From positions 146,630 through 210,629 of the forward strand of contig PHBW01000002.1 of assembly GCA_002840715.1 (NCBI GenBank): DNA of 64,000 nt. Direction: 5' to 3'. Position numbers and translations under genes: made by a program. Below are positions 45,814-54,309 of the stretch, one piece after another; position 1 is the first letter of the stretch, and the number at the start of each line of letters is the position of its first letter. Below the pieces are notes generated by a model. It was not told where the DNA came from, searched no databases, and saw nothing but the letters and a program-made list of their open reading frames with translations. This DNA is from Chloroflexi bacterium HGW-Chloroflexi-4. Lineage in GTDB: Bacteria; Chloroflexota; Anaerolineae; Anaerolineales; Anaerolineaceae.

Positions 45814-48504
45814 TTACTTGGCAGCAAGCACAAATAACCCCGGAAAATTAACACGAAGATCAATTCTTTGGTGATCCACCGCGAGAAGACAGTTTAATAT
45901 CTGACGCACATCGCTATCAGAATTTCTTAATAAAGGTACAGAAGCTGTAAATGGACATGCTGGTAGTACCAGCCAATCTCCCTGACCATCTTTTGCTTTG
46001 ATGTTCCAAAACAAAATAGAAATCCTGTTAGTTTTCATACTGGGGGGAATTCTAAATGAAACGTCTAAATAGTCATTATTTTCCAATACATCTAATGGGG
46101 ATTGATCATCAAGTAAAACCAGATTTATGTCACTAATAAATAATAATGGTTTTGGAAGGGTTGATGGCAAACTGGTTTCTGGTTCACTATTAATAATGGC
46201 AGACAATCCACATAAACTTTTTGGAAACACAGCAGAATTTCCATCAACCAAACTGAAGATAGTGCTACCCGAACAGTTTAAAGAACCTTTATTTGAATTG
46301 CCAGTAACAGGTACAACCATATTAGCCTGTAAGTTTATCGGACTTGGGTCACAAATATCTCCAAATCCATCATTGTCAGAATCTTTTTGATCATTATTAG
46401 GCTTATAAACACAATTATCGGCTGCGTTGATGATGCCATCAACATCAGAATCCAATCCTTCAATGGATTCATAAATGGAGAATGTTGACCCCTCAAAAGT
46501 AAGATCATAGTTGTCAGAAAGGTAAAGCGACCCTTGTCCGATTGGATAGATGCCTGCGGATTCGCCCGGAGTTCGTGATAGAAAACCATAAAACATATCC
46601 CCATTTACCAGTTGCCCTTCCGTGACCATGAAAGTCAAAGCCGGTTCAGGGGCGCCAAATTCTTTAGATTGTGGGTCAGCAGTAATGGTGACAGTCCGCT
46701 TATTGATCCTAAACCAGGCGCTAATAAAAGTAATGTGATAATTCTTGCCTGCTGAAAGAGTTCCTTGTCTGAGGATATGAAGCCCGGTATTTTCTCCCTG
46801 CACGCGATTAATCACACCAGAAAGCACATCATTGCCCACAAGGCTCCCTTCAGTTATGTGATAGGTAAATATGGGATCTGGATTGCCATAAATCTTTGAA
46901 AGCACATCTGCTGAAATTTGAATATCTCTGGCAAAAATAGTCACGGGAATATTGTTGACAACCTCAGGTAAATAGTTTTCATTTCCAATAAAACTAACGG
47001 TTGAAACCCCACCTGGAACATTTTTATAAGTCTGCCCAAAAACCAAAAATGAAGAGAGGTCTTCACCCTTTACTCCCGTCGCAGATGCTTTTACCCCGTG
47101 GACCAGTCCATCATAAACCCCTGAAAAGCCGGATATCTGTAAATCGGCTTTGGCTTTTTCAATTGTGAAGGTCGCCGGAATAAATTTTATTTTGTAACCC
47201 TCCGCTATAAGTGATCCCTGGTTAATACTGTAAGTACCTGCATCCTCACCACCTGTACGCTTGAGGGCACCGGAAACAACAGAATTGAGGTTCTTTGGAG
47301 AAATAGTATAGGTAAAGATTGGATCACTATCCCCATATGTTTTTGTCATGCTGTCGGCAATTACTGTAACCTCAGGCATTTGGATATCAAATATGACATC
47401 TTGCCATTCACTTGTACTATCATCATCATTTTGGTTACTACTGACGAAATCGGCACGCAGTTTAAACGTGCCATCGACAGTATTCTGAAATATTGTTGAG
47501 CAAGCTGCTGTCCCGTGGCTTTCTGCTTTAAGAATACACTTGGAAGGATTTTCCAAGTTCGCAACGGGGTTTTCAATTTCAAATGACACTACCCCCTGAG
47601 GACTGCTTTTATCTGACGGACTTCGTGAAACAATTGCTTTGCATTCAAACTGACTTCCCAGTGATTTTTCCAAGAGTGTGCAAACCAGGTCAGTCTTGGT
47701 TTCATATTTTTTCAGTACAAATTCATTGGCATAATACCATTGTTCTCCATTGACCAATTTACATCCCGCATCAGAAAAGGTTGTCACCATTAATTGGTAT
47801 TTGGTATTAATTTGAGTTTGGTTAAAAACATTGGAAACCATAACAAAAAGGTGTGGTTGTTTTCCTTTGAGATCGGGTTCAGGGGTCGAAAGGCAAGGGC
47901 TGATAAATACAGTTTTCCATATGCAATTTGAACTACTGGAACATGACTTCTGCTGAACCTGGTATTTTGTTCCGCTCCATAAGAAATCGTTGTTTGTTGA
48001 TTCCATTTCAATCTTTGCGTCTACGATCGAACCCGAATAAACCACAGCATTCTCATCGAGCTCTTTTCCATCCACAATTAGCTTAACACCCTTAATTGCT
48101 CCTTGATTGTTAAAGGAACCGGTATAGGAAACCCCTGACCTTAATCCAGTGGCCTTATAATAGAAAACACCTGTCACTGGAGAGTATTTCCATAGATTTA
48201 CCGAACAACTCCAGGCTCCGCTTTGCTCAACTATCGCGTCGCAAGCATAAACTTCAGCGTTTGGACCTCTCACATCAACATGTACCGTTTCGCCTGGTAT
48301 ATACCCCGCCCCCAGATCATTATTACCGCTAAAGGTTACGATTGATTCAAGGTTCGTATCGTCATTGGCTTGCTGCAAATGATCAATTTGAATCGACAGG
48401 GCTTGATATTCTGGCAATGCAAAAACGCTTTTTGGAATGCAGAAAAGAGAAACCAAAAGAATCAATAGTGGTAAGCCAATCAAGAAGTATTTTCTATAGC
48501 TCAT
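45814..48504 (-). CDS. Secreted MBG-domain and thrombospondin type 3-repeat protein
   Basis: The product is 896 residues from the ATG at 48504 behind AGGG. After a signal peptide (to about residue 30) there is a beta-sandwich region, then three MBG-like domains of about 80 residues (each with ADxxxKxYGDxDPxFTY ... GxGxYxIxxGxL ... Y), a YDG-type segment, and a Ca-binding thrombospondin type 3 stretch (DSDVDGIINAADNC, DSDNDGFGDICD, near 660). The motif VPVTGN follows at the same relative place as the IPVTGG of the RCC1 trio, and a C-terminal beta domain of about 180 residues ends with LFVLAAK. It resembles large adhesins. The third leader RNA element precedes it. Confidence 0.9.
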   Translation of the reverse strand: MSYRKYFLIGLPLLILLVSLFCIPKSVFALPEYQALSIQIDHLQQANDDTNLESIVTFSGNNDLGAGYIPGETVHVDVRGPNAEVYACDAIVEQSGAWSCSVNLWKYSPVTGVFYYKATGLRSGVSYTGSFNNQGAIKGVKLIVDGKELDENAVVYSGSIVDAKIEMESTNNDFLWSGTKYQVQQKSCSSSSNCIWKTVFISPCLSTPEPDLKGKQPHLFVMVSNVFNQTQINTKYQLMVTTFSDAGCKLVNGEQWYYANEFVLKKYETKTDLVCTLLEKSLGSQFECKAIVSRSPSDKSSPQGVVSFEIENPVANLENPSKCILKAESHGTAACSTIFQNTVDGTFKLRADFVSSNQNDDDSTSEWQDVIFDIQMPEVTVIADSMTKTYGDSDPIFTYTISPKNLNSVVSGALKRTGGEDAGTYSINQGSLIAEGYKIKFIPATFTIEKAKADLQISGFSGVYDGLVHGVKASATGVKGEDLSSFLVFGQTYKNVPGGVSTVSFIGNENYLPEVVNNIPVTIFARDIQISADVLSKIYGNPDPIFTYHITEGSLVGNDVLSGVINRVQGENTGLHILRQGTLSAGKNYHITFISAWFRINKRTVTITADPQSKEFGAPEPALTFMVTEGQLVNGDMFYGFLSRTPGESAGIYPIGQGSLYLSDNYDLTFEGSTFSIYESIEGLDSDVDGIINAADNCVYKPNNDQKDSDNDGFGDICDPSPINLQANMVVPVTGNSNKGSLNCSGSTIFSLVDGNSAVFPKSLCGLSAIINSEPETSLPSTLPKPLLFISDINLVLLDDQSPLDVLENNDYLDVSFRIPPSMKTNRISILFWNIKAKDGQGDWLVLPACPFTASVPLLRNSDSDVRQILNCLLAVDHQRIDLRVNFPGLFVLAAK

Positions 48505-48558
48505 CCGCAACCCTGCCAAAAAATCATCGAATTTTCGATCCTTTATAGTTATAAGATT

Positions 48559-48652
48559 AAAAAGAAACCGACCAAAAGGCCGGTTTCGCTATTTGCTCCC
48601 TGAAGCCATGCACAGGGATAATCCTGGCAAGCGACCAGATGATGGTCTTCAG
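48559..48652 (-). ncRNA. Candidate attenuator/riboswitch leader RNA, copy 3
   Basis: On the minus strand: closing stem CTGAAG(A)CCAT/ATGG-CTTCAG, GGTCGC, inner stem CAGG/CCTG, GGAGCAAATAGCGAAACC and the terminator stem AAACCGGCC/GGTCGGTTT with a TTTT loop and U-run. It ends 54 nt before the MBG-protein ATG. Both stems have changed sequence relative to copies 1 and 2 while pairing is kept, which is the strongest evidence for a functional fold. The remainder of 48505-48828 has no gene. Confidence 0.72.
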
Positions 48653-48828
48653 ATCAATGCTCCAAATTTATTAAATCAATGTAAATAATTATACAGACTT
48701 TTTGATAAATCATCAAAAACAAAACTTAGAAATAATGGTGAGTTTTAGTTTGCTTGACTGATTTTCTTGGTACATTCAATGCAGCTCAATTAATGCAATT
48801 AGGTAATTATCGAGTGTAAAATATATTT

Positions 48829-49872
48829 ATGCGAAAACTTTTTCTCGGTTTGATCCTAGGAATATTGGTATTAGCAGGCTGCTTTCCCGGGTTTTCCCCT
48901 ATTAGTCAATCAATAAACTTCCCAAATCATGAAGTTGGTCTTTTAAACCAAAGTTCAACAGCTACTATTACATCAAACCAACTGATAGACACGACTAGTA
49001 CACCGTTTCCAACAAATAACCTTCAACCTTTCGAAACCCCCACTATTCAACCAAGTCTCCCCATCTATACAGCTGTCCAATTAAATTTACCTAGGCCATC
49101 AAATCAGGTAAATATATTACTTCTTGGCTCTGATTACCGCCCCAAAAAGGGTTTTAATACCGATGTGATCATGGTTTTATCATTGAATCTTGATAAAGGT
49201 ACTGCTACATTAACTTCTTTTCCGCGGGACCTTTATGTGGACATCCCAAATTATGGAATGAACCGGATTAATGCCGCACAGGCGATAGGTGGATTTGAAT
49301 TAACCGCTGCCACCCTACAGGAAAATTTTGATGTAATTGTTGATTATTACATCATGACAAATTTCTCCGGCTTTAAATATATAGTGGATGCACTTGGTGG
49401 AATCACGGTTGAAGCAGGTATGGAACTCAACGATTCGTGTGCCCTTCCCCAGGCTGTAGACAGAATGTGCCGCATCCCGGTAGGAAAAAATCAGATGAAC
49501 GGTGCAACAGCATTGTGGTACGTGCGATCACGCGAAACCACAAATGATTTTGATCGCACTAGAAGAGCACAAGAAGTGATCACTGCCATTTTTAAAAAAG
49601 CGATGACTCTCGAAGCCATTAATCGAGGGCCTGAACTATATGACCTATTTAAGTCATACGTAGAAACGGATTTGCCAATGGATATTGTTTTGCACCTTTT
49701 ACCAATAAGCGCTCAAATAATTGAAGATCCGTCTCTTGTTAAGAGATATACCATCGGACCCGATAATATTATCTATCACACCGTTCCTGAAAGCGGTGCA
49801 ATGGTTCTAATTCCTGATCCTGTTTCTGTAAGTGAAATAATTATGGAGGCATTCTACCAATACTCGGAATAA
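48829..49872 (+). CDS. LytR-CpsA-Psr (LCP) family protein
   Basis: The 347-residue product has a lipobox (LVLAGCFP, Cys near residue 18) and a Ser/Thr linker to about residue 85. The LCP phosphotransferase domain follows: NILLLGSDYRP near 94, TSFPRDLYVDIP with the catalytic Arg near 128, YYIMTNFSGFKYIVDALGGI near 175, and the basic cluster WYVRSRETTNDFDRTRRAQEV near 225, which binds the polyprenyl pyrophosphate. LCP enzymes attach wall polymers to peptidoglycan. It is unusual in having a lipobox rather than a simple membrane anchor. It is divergent from the MBG gene. Confidence 0.94.
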   Translation: MRKLFLGLILGILVLAGCFPGFSPISQSINFPNHEVGLLNQSSTATITSNQLIDTTSTPFPTNNLQPFETPTIQPSLPIYTAVQLNLPRPSNQVNILLLGSDYRPKKGFNTDVIMVLSLNLDKGTATLTSFPRDLYVDIPNYGMNRINAAQAIGGFELTAATLQENFDVIVDYYIMTNFSGFKYIVDALGGITVEAGMELNDSCALPQAVDRMCRIPVGKNQMNGATALWYVRSRETTNDFDRTRRAQEVITAIFKKAMTLEAINRGPELYDLFKSYVETDLPMDIVLHLLPISAQIIEDPSLVKRYTIGPDNIIYHTVPESGAMVLIPDPVSVSEIIMEAFYQYSE

Positions 49873-49876
49873 CAAA

Positions 49877-50582
49877 TCAATTACCAGAAATTTCACTCAT
49901 TACTAGTCTTGAGATATTATTTGCGTTTTGAATTGTGATGGTAACCATACGTTCTTGTTTTTCCCACATGAGTACTGTTCTTCCATCGGAAACAACATTG
50001 CTTTGCAAGGTCCACTCAAGCGCCGGCATTCTCTCTAGATAAAAATTGACAATACCATCTATCGAATCTGTCGAATTAACCATGAGAACATTTTGCATAC
50101 TAATTAAATCGGTAGCACCTGGATAGAGGGGAACGTCGTCTGAAAGTCCACTGTCTTTGGGGTTGATTGTTGGGGCTTCACTGTTTGGGGTCGAATCTGC
50201 TGGTGTTTCAGTTTGTTGTTGAGAAATAATCTCCGAAAGCGAATATAGAAGTACATCAACGTCCAAACCACCACCGTTGGAAGCATCAATATTGATGGTG
50301 AGTTTCTGATCCCCTTTGTAAAAAAATAACGAAACAGGAAGTACCAGTTCGGACCCTGGATTTGTTTGATCGGTTGTCCACCCCTATGCGGGCAATGTTT
50401 TGAAATAGTAACCGACGGCATCTGCTGCTTGTGATTTTGTTATAGCATGTAAGCCCACCACTTCCATTGAGCAAAAAAAAATATAGGCCCTGTAATGGAT
50501 TGAGGTCATTTGTTTTACTCAAAACTAGGGAAGCAAGATCTGAAAAAGGCATAAATCGGATACGAAAGGTGTAGGGTACCAT
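49877..50582 (-). pseudogene. Broken gene: two copies of a Chloroflexota-type YYF-LPA-GW domain
   Basis: Two defects are visible on the minus strand. A run of nine T (50473-50481) shifts the frame; with one T fewer the frame reads continuously from the ATG at 50582 into SQAADAVGYYFKTLPA. Then a TAG (50384-50386) interrupts LPA-stop-GWTTDQ, where a CAG would restore LPAQGW. From there the frame is open to 49877. The two domain copies share DAVGYYFKTLPA-x-GW and GIVNFYLERMPALEW, then a K-D/E-x-x-x-T-I stretch. Either it is a true pseudogene or there is a homopolymer error plus a real stop; the stop argues for decay. Confidence 0.75.
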
Positions 50583-50912
50583 AAAAACTCCTGTTCAATT
50601 AATTACTACTCAATCATCATTAAGAAAACTTTTCTTGAACTTATTATTGATCTCAGAAATATAAAAATCATCATGCATGCAAGAGGAGACATTTCTATTA
50701 AGTGTTTGACGATCAGATCAATTCTTTCTATTAATACAAGGGATAGCGTGAAAACATGTTTGATTTATAAATCCAGATTTTTATAGAATTGATTATTCAA
50801 TAAGTTAATGCGATGTACTAGAATCACATAAAACAACTCTTGTTTAATGGACAGTTGATTTCTCAACTGATGTGTATTGTATTTAATTTATTTGTGGACT
50901 TATTGTTAGTTA
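50583..50912. other. Intergenic region with no gene seen
   Basis: An AT-rich stretch between the broken gene and the FecR-type gene. I see no strong hairpin, repeat or convincing promoter in it. Confidence 0.5.
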
Positions 50913-51986
50913 TTGAAAGAACCCGTGGAAATTCTTCAACATTGTTCAACAGAACACCTCATAGATTATCTTGAAGACCGCCTTGATCCGACGACATTAA
51001 ATCAAGTGTCGAAGCATTTACAAACAGGGTGTCATGAATGTGAAACATCCTTGATGCATTATGGGAGGATATTCAAGGCTGTGGAATCACTTCATTGGCC
51101 TTCACCAACATCAAGTATTCATCAAAGAGTCATCAGCCAATATCCATTAGTTTATCCAACAAAAATAAAACCAAGAATTATTCTTCAATTAAGACCTGCT
51201 CTAATATTAATTTCATTTTTGATAATATTGGTCTTTACATCTCTACTCACTCGCAACCCGCGAGATGTATACGCAGGATTTGTAGAAAATATATCAGGAA
51301 CAGTGGAAGTTCTGGATCCAAACGCCGGTCAGTGGAAACCCGTTTTATCTGGTCAATCAATTCCAGTTGATTCGACAATTAGAACTCTTTCAGATTCGTC
51401 GGTCACCATTTCGTTTCCAGGTGGAGAAAAGACTCTACTTAACTCCGAGACTGAAATTCATCTGGTTTCAATGATGGATACAAAAGGATCGTGGAATATC
51501 TCTATTGAATTAATTAACGGCCAAGCAGAAAACCTGACTACAGAAACAACTGGCCAATTTACTTTGAAGACCATAAATGGTCAGCTTAGTTCCGACCATG
51601 CTCATTTCATAGTAAAAATCGATGACGATGGTTCGGTGATCACTGATGTGTTTGAGGGTGAAGTAAACGCTCTAAAATTTTCTGAAAAATCAACCCTCCA
51701 CAAAGGGCAAACCTTAGTGTTTTCCTCAGATAAATTTGCAACAATGGGTTCGCCATTATTCAACAATTTTTCAAGCATCCCATCGTTGATGCCTAATGTT
51801 CCAACCAAAACGACCAAAACTCCCTCAAGTATAAAACCTACCGGGACACCCAATCCAAAAACAATACCAACACCAAAAAGCGATAAAGATAAGACGGAAA
51901 CTTCAGCTGGGTCTTGTTTGCCAGGAAATTCTAATGGTGCAGGAAATTCAGCAAATGCCAATAATTCTTCAGATGCATGTAAATAG
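50913..51986 (+). CDS. Membrane protein with zinc-finger-like N-terminus and FecR domain
   Basis: The frame begins at a TTG (50913) and a GTG at 50925 is an alternative; there is no ATG nearby and no clear ribosome site. The N-terminal HCSTEHLIDYLEDRLD ... HLQTGCHECE resembles the anti-sigma zinc-binding domain (His and two Cys). A single transmembrane helix (about residues 95-117) leads to an external FecR-like domain (about 120-260: SGTVEVLDPNAGQWKPVLSGQSIPVDSTIRT, then SVTISFPGG). The Pro/Thr-rich C-terminus ends in a Cys-containing Asn/Gly-rich tail. No sigma factor gene is adjacent. It may be a surface-sensing regulator for the following genes. Confidence 0.8.
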   Translation: MKEPVEILQHCSTEHLIDYLEDRLDPTTLNQVSKHLQTGCHECETSLMHYGRIFKAVESLHWPSPTSSIHQRVISQYPLVYPTKIKPRIILQLRPALILISFLIILVFTSLLTRNPRDVYAGFVENISGTVEVLDPNAGQWKPVLSGQSIPVDSTIRTLSDSSVTISFPGGEKTLLNSETEIHLVSMMDTKGSWNISIELINGQAENLTTETTGQFTLKTINGQLSSDHAHFIVKIDDDGSVITDVFEGEVNALKFSEKSTLHKGQTLVFSSDKFATMGSPLFNNFSSIPSLMPNVPTKTTKTPSSIKPTGTPNPKTIPTPKSDKDKTETSAGSCLPGNSNGAGNSANANNSSDACK

Positions 51987-52046
51987 GTTTGAAAAGTGAT
52001 GTACTTTTTTTAATATTTTGCTCTCTATTATTAAGCAAGGCAATCC

Positions 52047-52360
52047 TTATTGGTAGATTACTGCAAGTTTTATTGGTATCTTTATTGGTAGAAATGAATT
52101 AAAGAGACTCCCTTATTGAGGGAGTCTCTGTTTTAGTCTTCGACCAATATTGTGTAAATGCATTATTTTTTAATTTCAAAAAAGGTGAAGCTAACTTTAA
52201 TATTCAATCAAACTAAAAATTAAAACTTTGCATATTTTTGAAAAATATGATTTTGGATATTTTTCGATTTCATTTTTGTGGGATTAGTAATTATGTATGA
52301 ATGATAATGGTTATTGTATTTCTTAGTAATCGAATATATAATAAATTATTATTATTGGTA
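52047..52360. repeat. Direct repeats TTATTGGTA
   Basis: The nonamer occurs at 52047, 52070, 52082 and 52352 and again at 54302 before the Tad operon. The region is very AT-rich, so chance is possible. Confidence 0.35.
52103..52134 (+). terminator. Terminator after the FecR-type gene
   Basis: AGAGACTCCC pairs perfectly with GGGAGTCTCT around seven bases and GTTTT follows. Confidence 0.9.
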
Positions 52361-52442
52361 TCAGTCAAAATTGGGTGGGATTCGACTTTTCAATGCAAAC
52401 CAAAACCCAATTCAAAAAATTTTTGAGGGAAGTAATCACTGT

Positions 52443-53429
52443 ATGAAGAGAGTCCAACGGTCATCCTTCATTTTTATTGGTGTTTTTATTGCATCAGTTT
52501 TGTTAATATTAGCGGTTGGTTCAAGTCCCCTATTTAACTCAAAAACTGCAGTGGTAAATGCTGAGTCGATATCATCCTGTTTAAACCGTATCAATATCCC
52601 TGATACCGAAATGCATTGGATCTACGTGCCGGAAAAAGCTTCTGAACTACATACTGAAGAGAATTATTTTTTTCTTGCGGGCAAGTTGATCACAGAAAAA
52701 ATTGTAGATGCATCTACCTGCCCAAGCGATGGTTTGGCACTAAATGGTTATGCCAATGCATGCGGCATGGCCGTCGCTAAAGAAACTGTTATCTATTTGC
52801 AAAACGCGCTCGATGAAGCCATCTTGTCCGCCTGGAAAAATACAGGAGTACCCCCTGTGTTGTTGAAGCAAATGATCAGAACAGAGAGTCAGTTCTGGCC
52901 ATCTACCTATCAAGAAACACATTATGGTTATGGTCATATTACCAATATTGGCATGCGTAATGCTTTGGAGTGGAATTCCCGTCTAGCGGCAGAAGTTTGC
53001 CCGGCAACTTTGGGAACTTACTGTGCCTCAAGTGTGACTGAAGCAAACAAAATCCTTGATACACTCGTAATCACATGCCCAGATTGTCAATATGGCGTGG
53101 CAGTAGATCAAATAAATCGAGTGGTTGATATTCAATCTGAAGTTGTCTTGGGATATTGTTATCAAACGGCACAATTGATTTTCAATGCCACAGGCTGGAA
53201 ATCAGGAAACGTAGTGGATTATCCCACCATTTGGAAACTAACCCTGTTGAACTACAATGCTGGTCCCACATGTGTCTTTAATGCCGTCAGAGATGCATTT
53301 GCCGCCACCCTGGGACCAATTAAATGGTCAGATATCGCTTACGTCGTTGGTGGTGATCAATGCTTGAGGGGATTGACCTACGCAAATCAAATTACACACA
53401 AATATTTTGATTTTCCGCCCACAAATTAG
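52443..53429 (+). CDS. Lytic transglycosylase-like exported protein
   Basis: The product is 328 residues from the ATG at 52443; the frame is open further upstream in unlikely sequence. It has an N-terminal signal anchor (FIFIGVFIASVLLILAVG). The region LLKQMIRTESQFWPSTYQETHYGYGHITNIGMRNALEW near residue 140 has the Glu-Ser of the transglycosylase SLT pattern (E-S-x-x-x-P followed by G-x-x-x-I), and LLNYNAGPTCV near 290 matches the distal conserved N-Y-N-A-G. Conserved Cys (six or more) suggest disulfides. It would open peptidoglycan for pilus or surface-protein passage and lies before the Tad operon. Confidence 0.8.
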   Translation: MKRVQRSSFIFIGVFIASVLLILAVGSSPLFNSKTAVVNAESISSCLNRINIPDTEMHWIYVPEKASELHTEENYFFLAGKLITEKIVDASTCPSDGLALNGYANACGMAVAKETVIYLQNALDEAILSAWKNTGVPPVLLKQMIRTESQFWPSTYQETHYGYGHITNIGMRNALEWNSRLAAEVCPATLGTYCASSVTEANKILDTLVITCPDCQYGVAVDQINRVVDIQSEVVLGYCYQTAQLIFNATGWKSGNVVDYPTIWKLTLLNYNAGPTCVFNAVRDAFAATLGPIKWSDIAYVVGGDQCLRGLTYANQITHKYFDFPPTN

Positions 53430-53456
53430 TCTTTATTTTTGAACCCAATTTTCAAA

Positions 53457-54077
53457 CTAATTCGATTGTGAATTTTTAATTGAAATTATTTCCTTATATT
53501 TACTTTTAAATACTTCCACAACTTTTGGATCAAACAGAACGCCTTTTGAATCAACGATTAATTCGTAAGCATCCTTTTCATCCAATAAATCTTTGTATGG
53601 TCTTGGTGTCACGAGTGCATCAAAAACATCAGCCACGGCAAAAATCTTTGCTGCCAGTGGAATTTCATCTTCACGCTTTCCATACGGATAACCTGATCCA
53701 TTGTACCGTTCATGATGAAACTCCGCGATAATCGCACCCGTTTGTAAATAAACAGATGTCGTTTTCCTAAGAAAAGTACTACCATCAATAGTATGTTTTT
53801 GAATTGTTAGCCAATCGTTATCTCGATAGTTGCCTTGTAAAAATAAAACTTCATCCGGTATAAAGACTTTGCCAACATCATGCAGTTGACTGGCGATCGA
53901 AATTATTTCGCTCTCACGTTTTGGAATTCCCAACCCAAGGCACAACACATGACAAATAGCGCGTATTCTGATCAAGTGAGAAGAATTATCCCCTTCTCGC
54001 AATTCAGCAATATTCGCTAATTTAAAAACATATTCTGAGACTTCTTGTTTTAGGTTCTCGCTATTTTTAGAAAACAT
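53457..54077 (-). CDS. HD-GYP domain cyclic-di-GMP phosphodiesterase-type protein
   Basis: The product is 206 residues from the ATG at 54077, chosen because GGGG lies six bases before it and the upstream part of the frame is the promoter. The full set of metal ligands is present: SSHL, QLHDVGK with the HD pair near residue 92, KHTIDG near 118, EFHHERYNGSGYP carrying the GYP-type motif near 148, and AVADVFDAL near 180. HD-GYP enzymes hydrolyse c-di-GMP to GMP. No sensory domain or signal peptide is seen, so it is a stand-alone catalytic protein. It is divergent from the Tad operon. Confidence 0.9.
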   Translation of the reverse strand: MFSKNSENLKQEVSEYVFKLANIAELREGDNSSHLIRIRAICHVLCLGLGIPKRESEIISIASQLHDVGKVFIPDEVLFLQGNYRDNDWLTIQKHTIDGSTFLRKTTSVYLQTGAIIAEFHHERYNGSGYPYGKREDEIPLAAKIFAVADVFDALVTPRPYKDLLDEKDAYELIVDSKGVLFDPKVVEVFKSKYKEIISIKNSQSN

Positions 54078-54123
54078 TTTGCACCCCATACCGGTAAACA
54101 AATTATGATTAAATGATACAAAA

Positions 54124-54152
54124 TTTGTAACATTAACTATTTGAACTGTCAA
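54124..54152 (-). promoter_or_regulatory. Promoter of the HD-GYP gene
   Basis: On the minus strand TTGACA (54147-54152) and TACAAA (54124-54129) are 17 bp apart, about 50 bases before the chosen ATG. Confidence 0.7.
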
Positions 54153-54227
54153 CAAAATAGATGTATAATAAATTAAAATAGAATTCTAGTAAAAAAAAAG
54201 TAAAGGCCCACTCAACAATCACATCAC

Positions 54228-54251
54228 CTCAGGTTGATTCACAAACCTGAG
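54228..54251 (+). promoter_or_regulatory. Hairpin in the Tad operon leader
   Basis: CTCAGGTT pairs with AACCTGAG around eight bases, about 60 bp before the first Tad gene, with no U-run. It may be a regulatory stem or operator. Confidence 0.4.
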
Positions 54252-54309
54252 AACTTTGCACCAACTTTATCGGTATTCAATAAGCTCTTGAGCGGGGAAA
54301 ATTATTGGT

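Noticed and set aside
37237..46330. Calling the PVTG motifs LPxTG sortase signals
   Set aside because: They are internal, repeated, and not followed by a membrane helix and basic tail; no sortase gene is visible.
42468..48652. Assigning the leader RNA elements to the cyclic-di-GMP-I riboswitch
   Set aside because: The nearby HD-GYP gene made this tempting, but the GCAAA ... GACGCAAAGC signature of that class is not present, so I left the class open.
50104..50421. A separate 105-residue minus-strand gene
   Set aside because: It is an out-of-frame reading of the broken gene at 49877-50582; the domain pattern is recovered only in the other frame.
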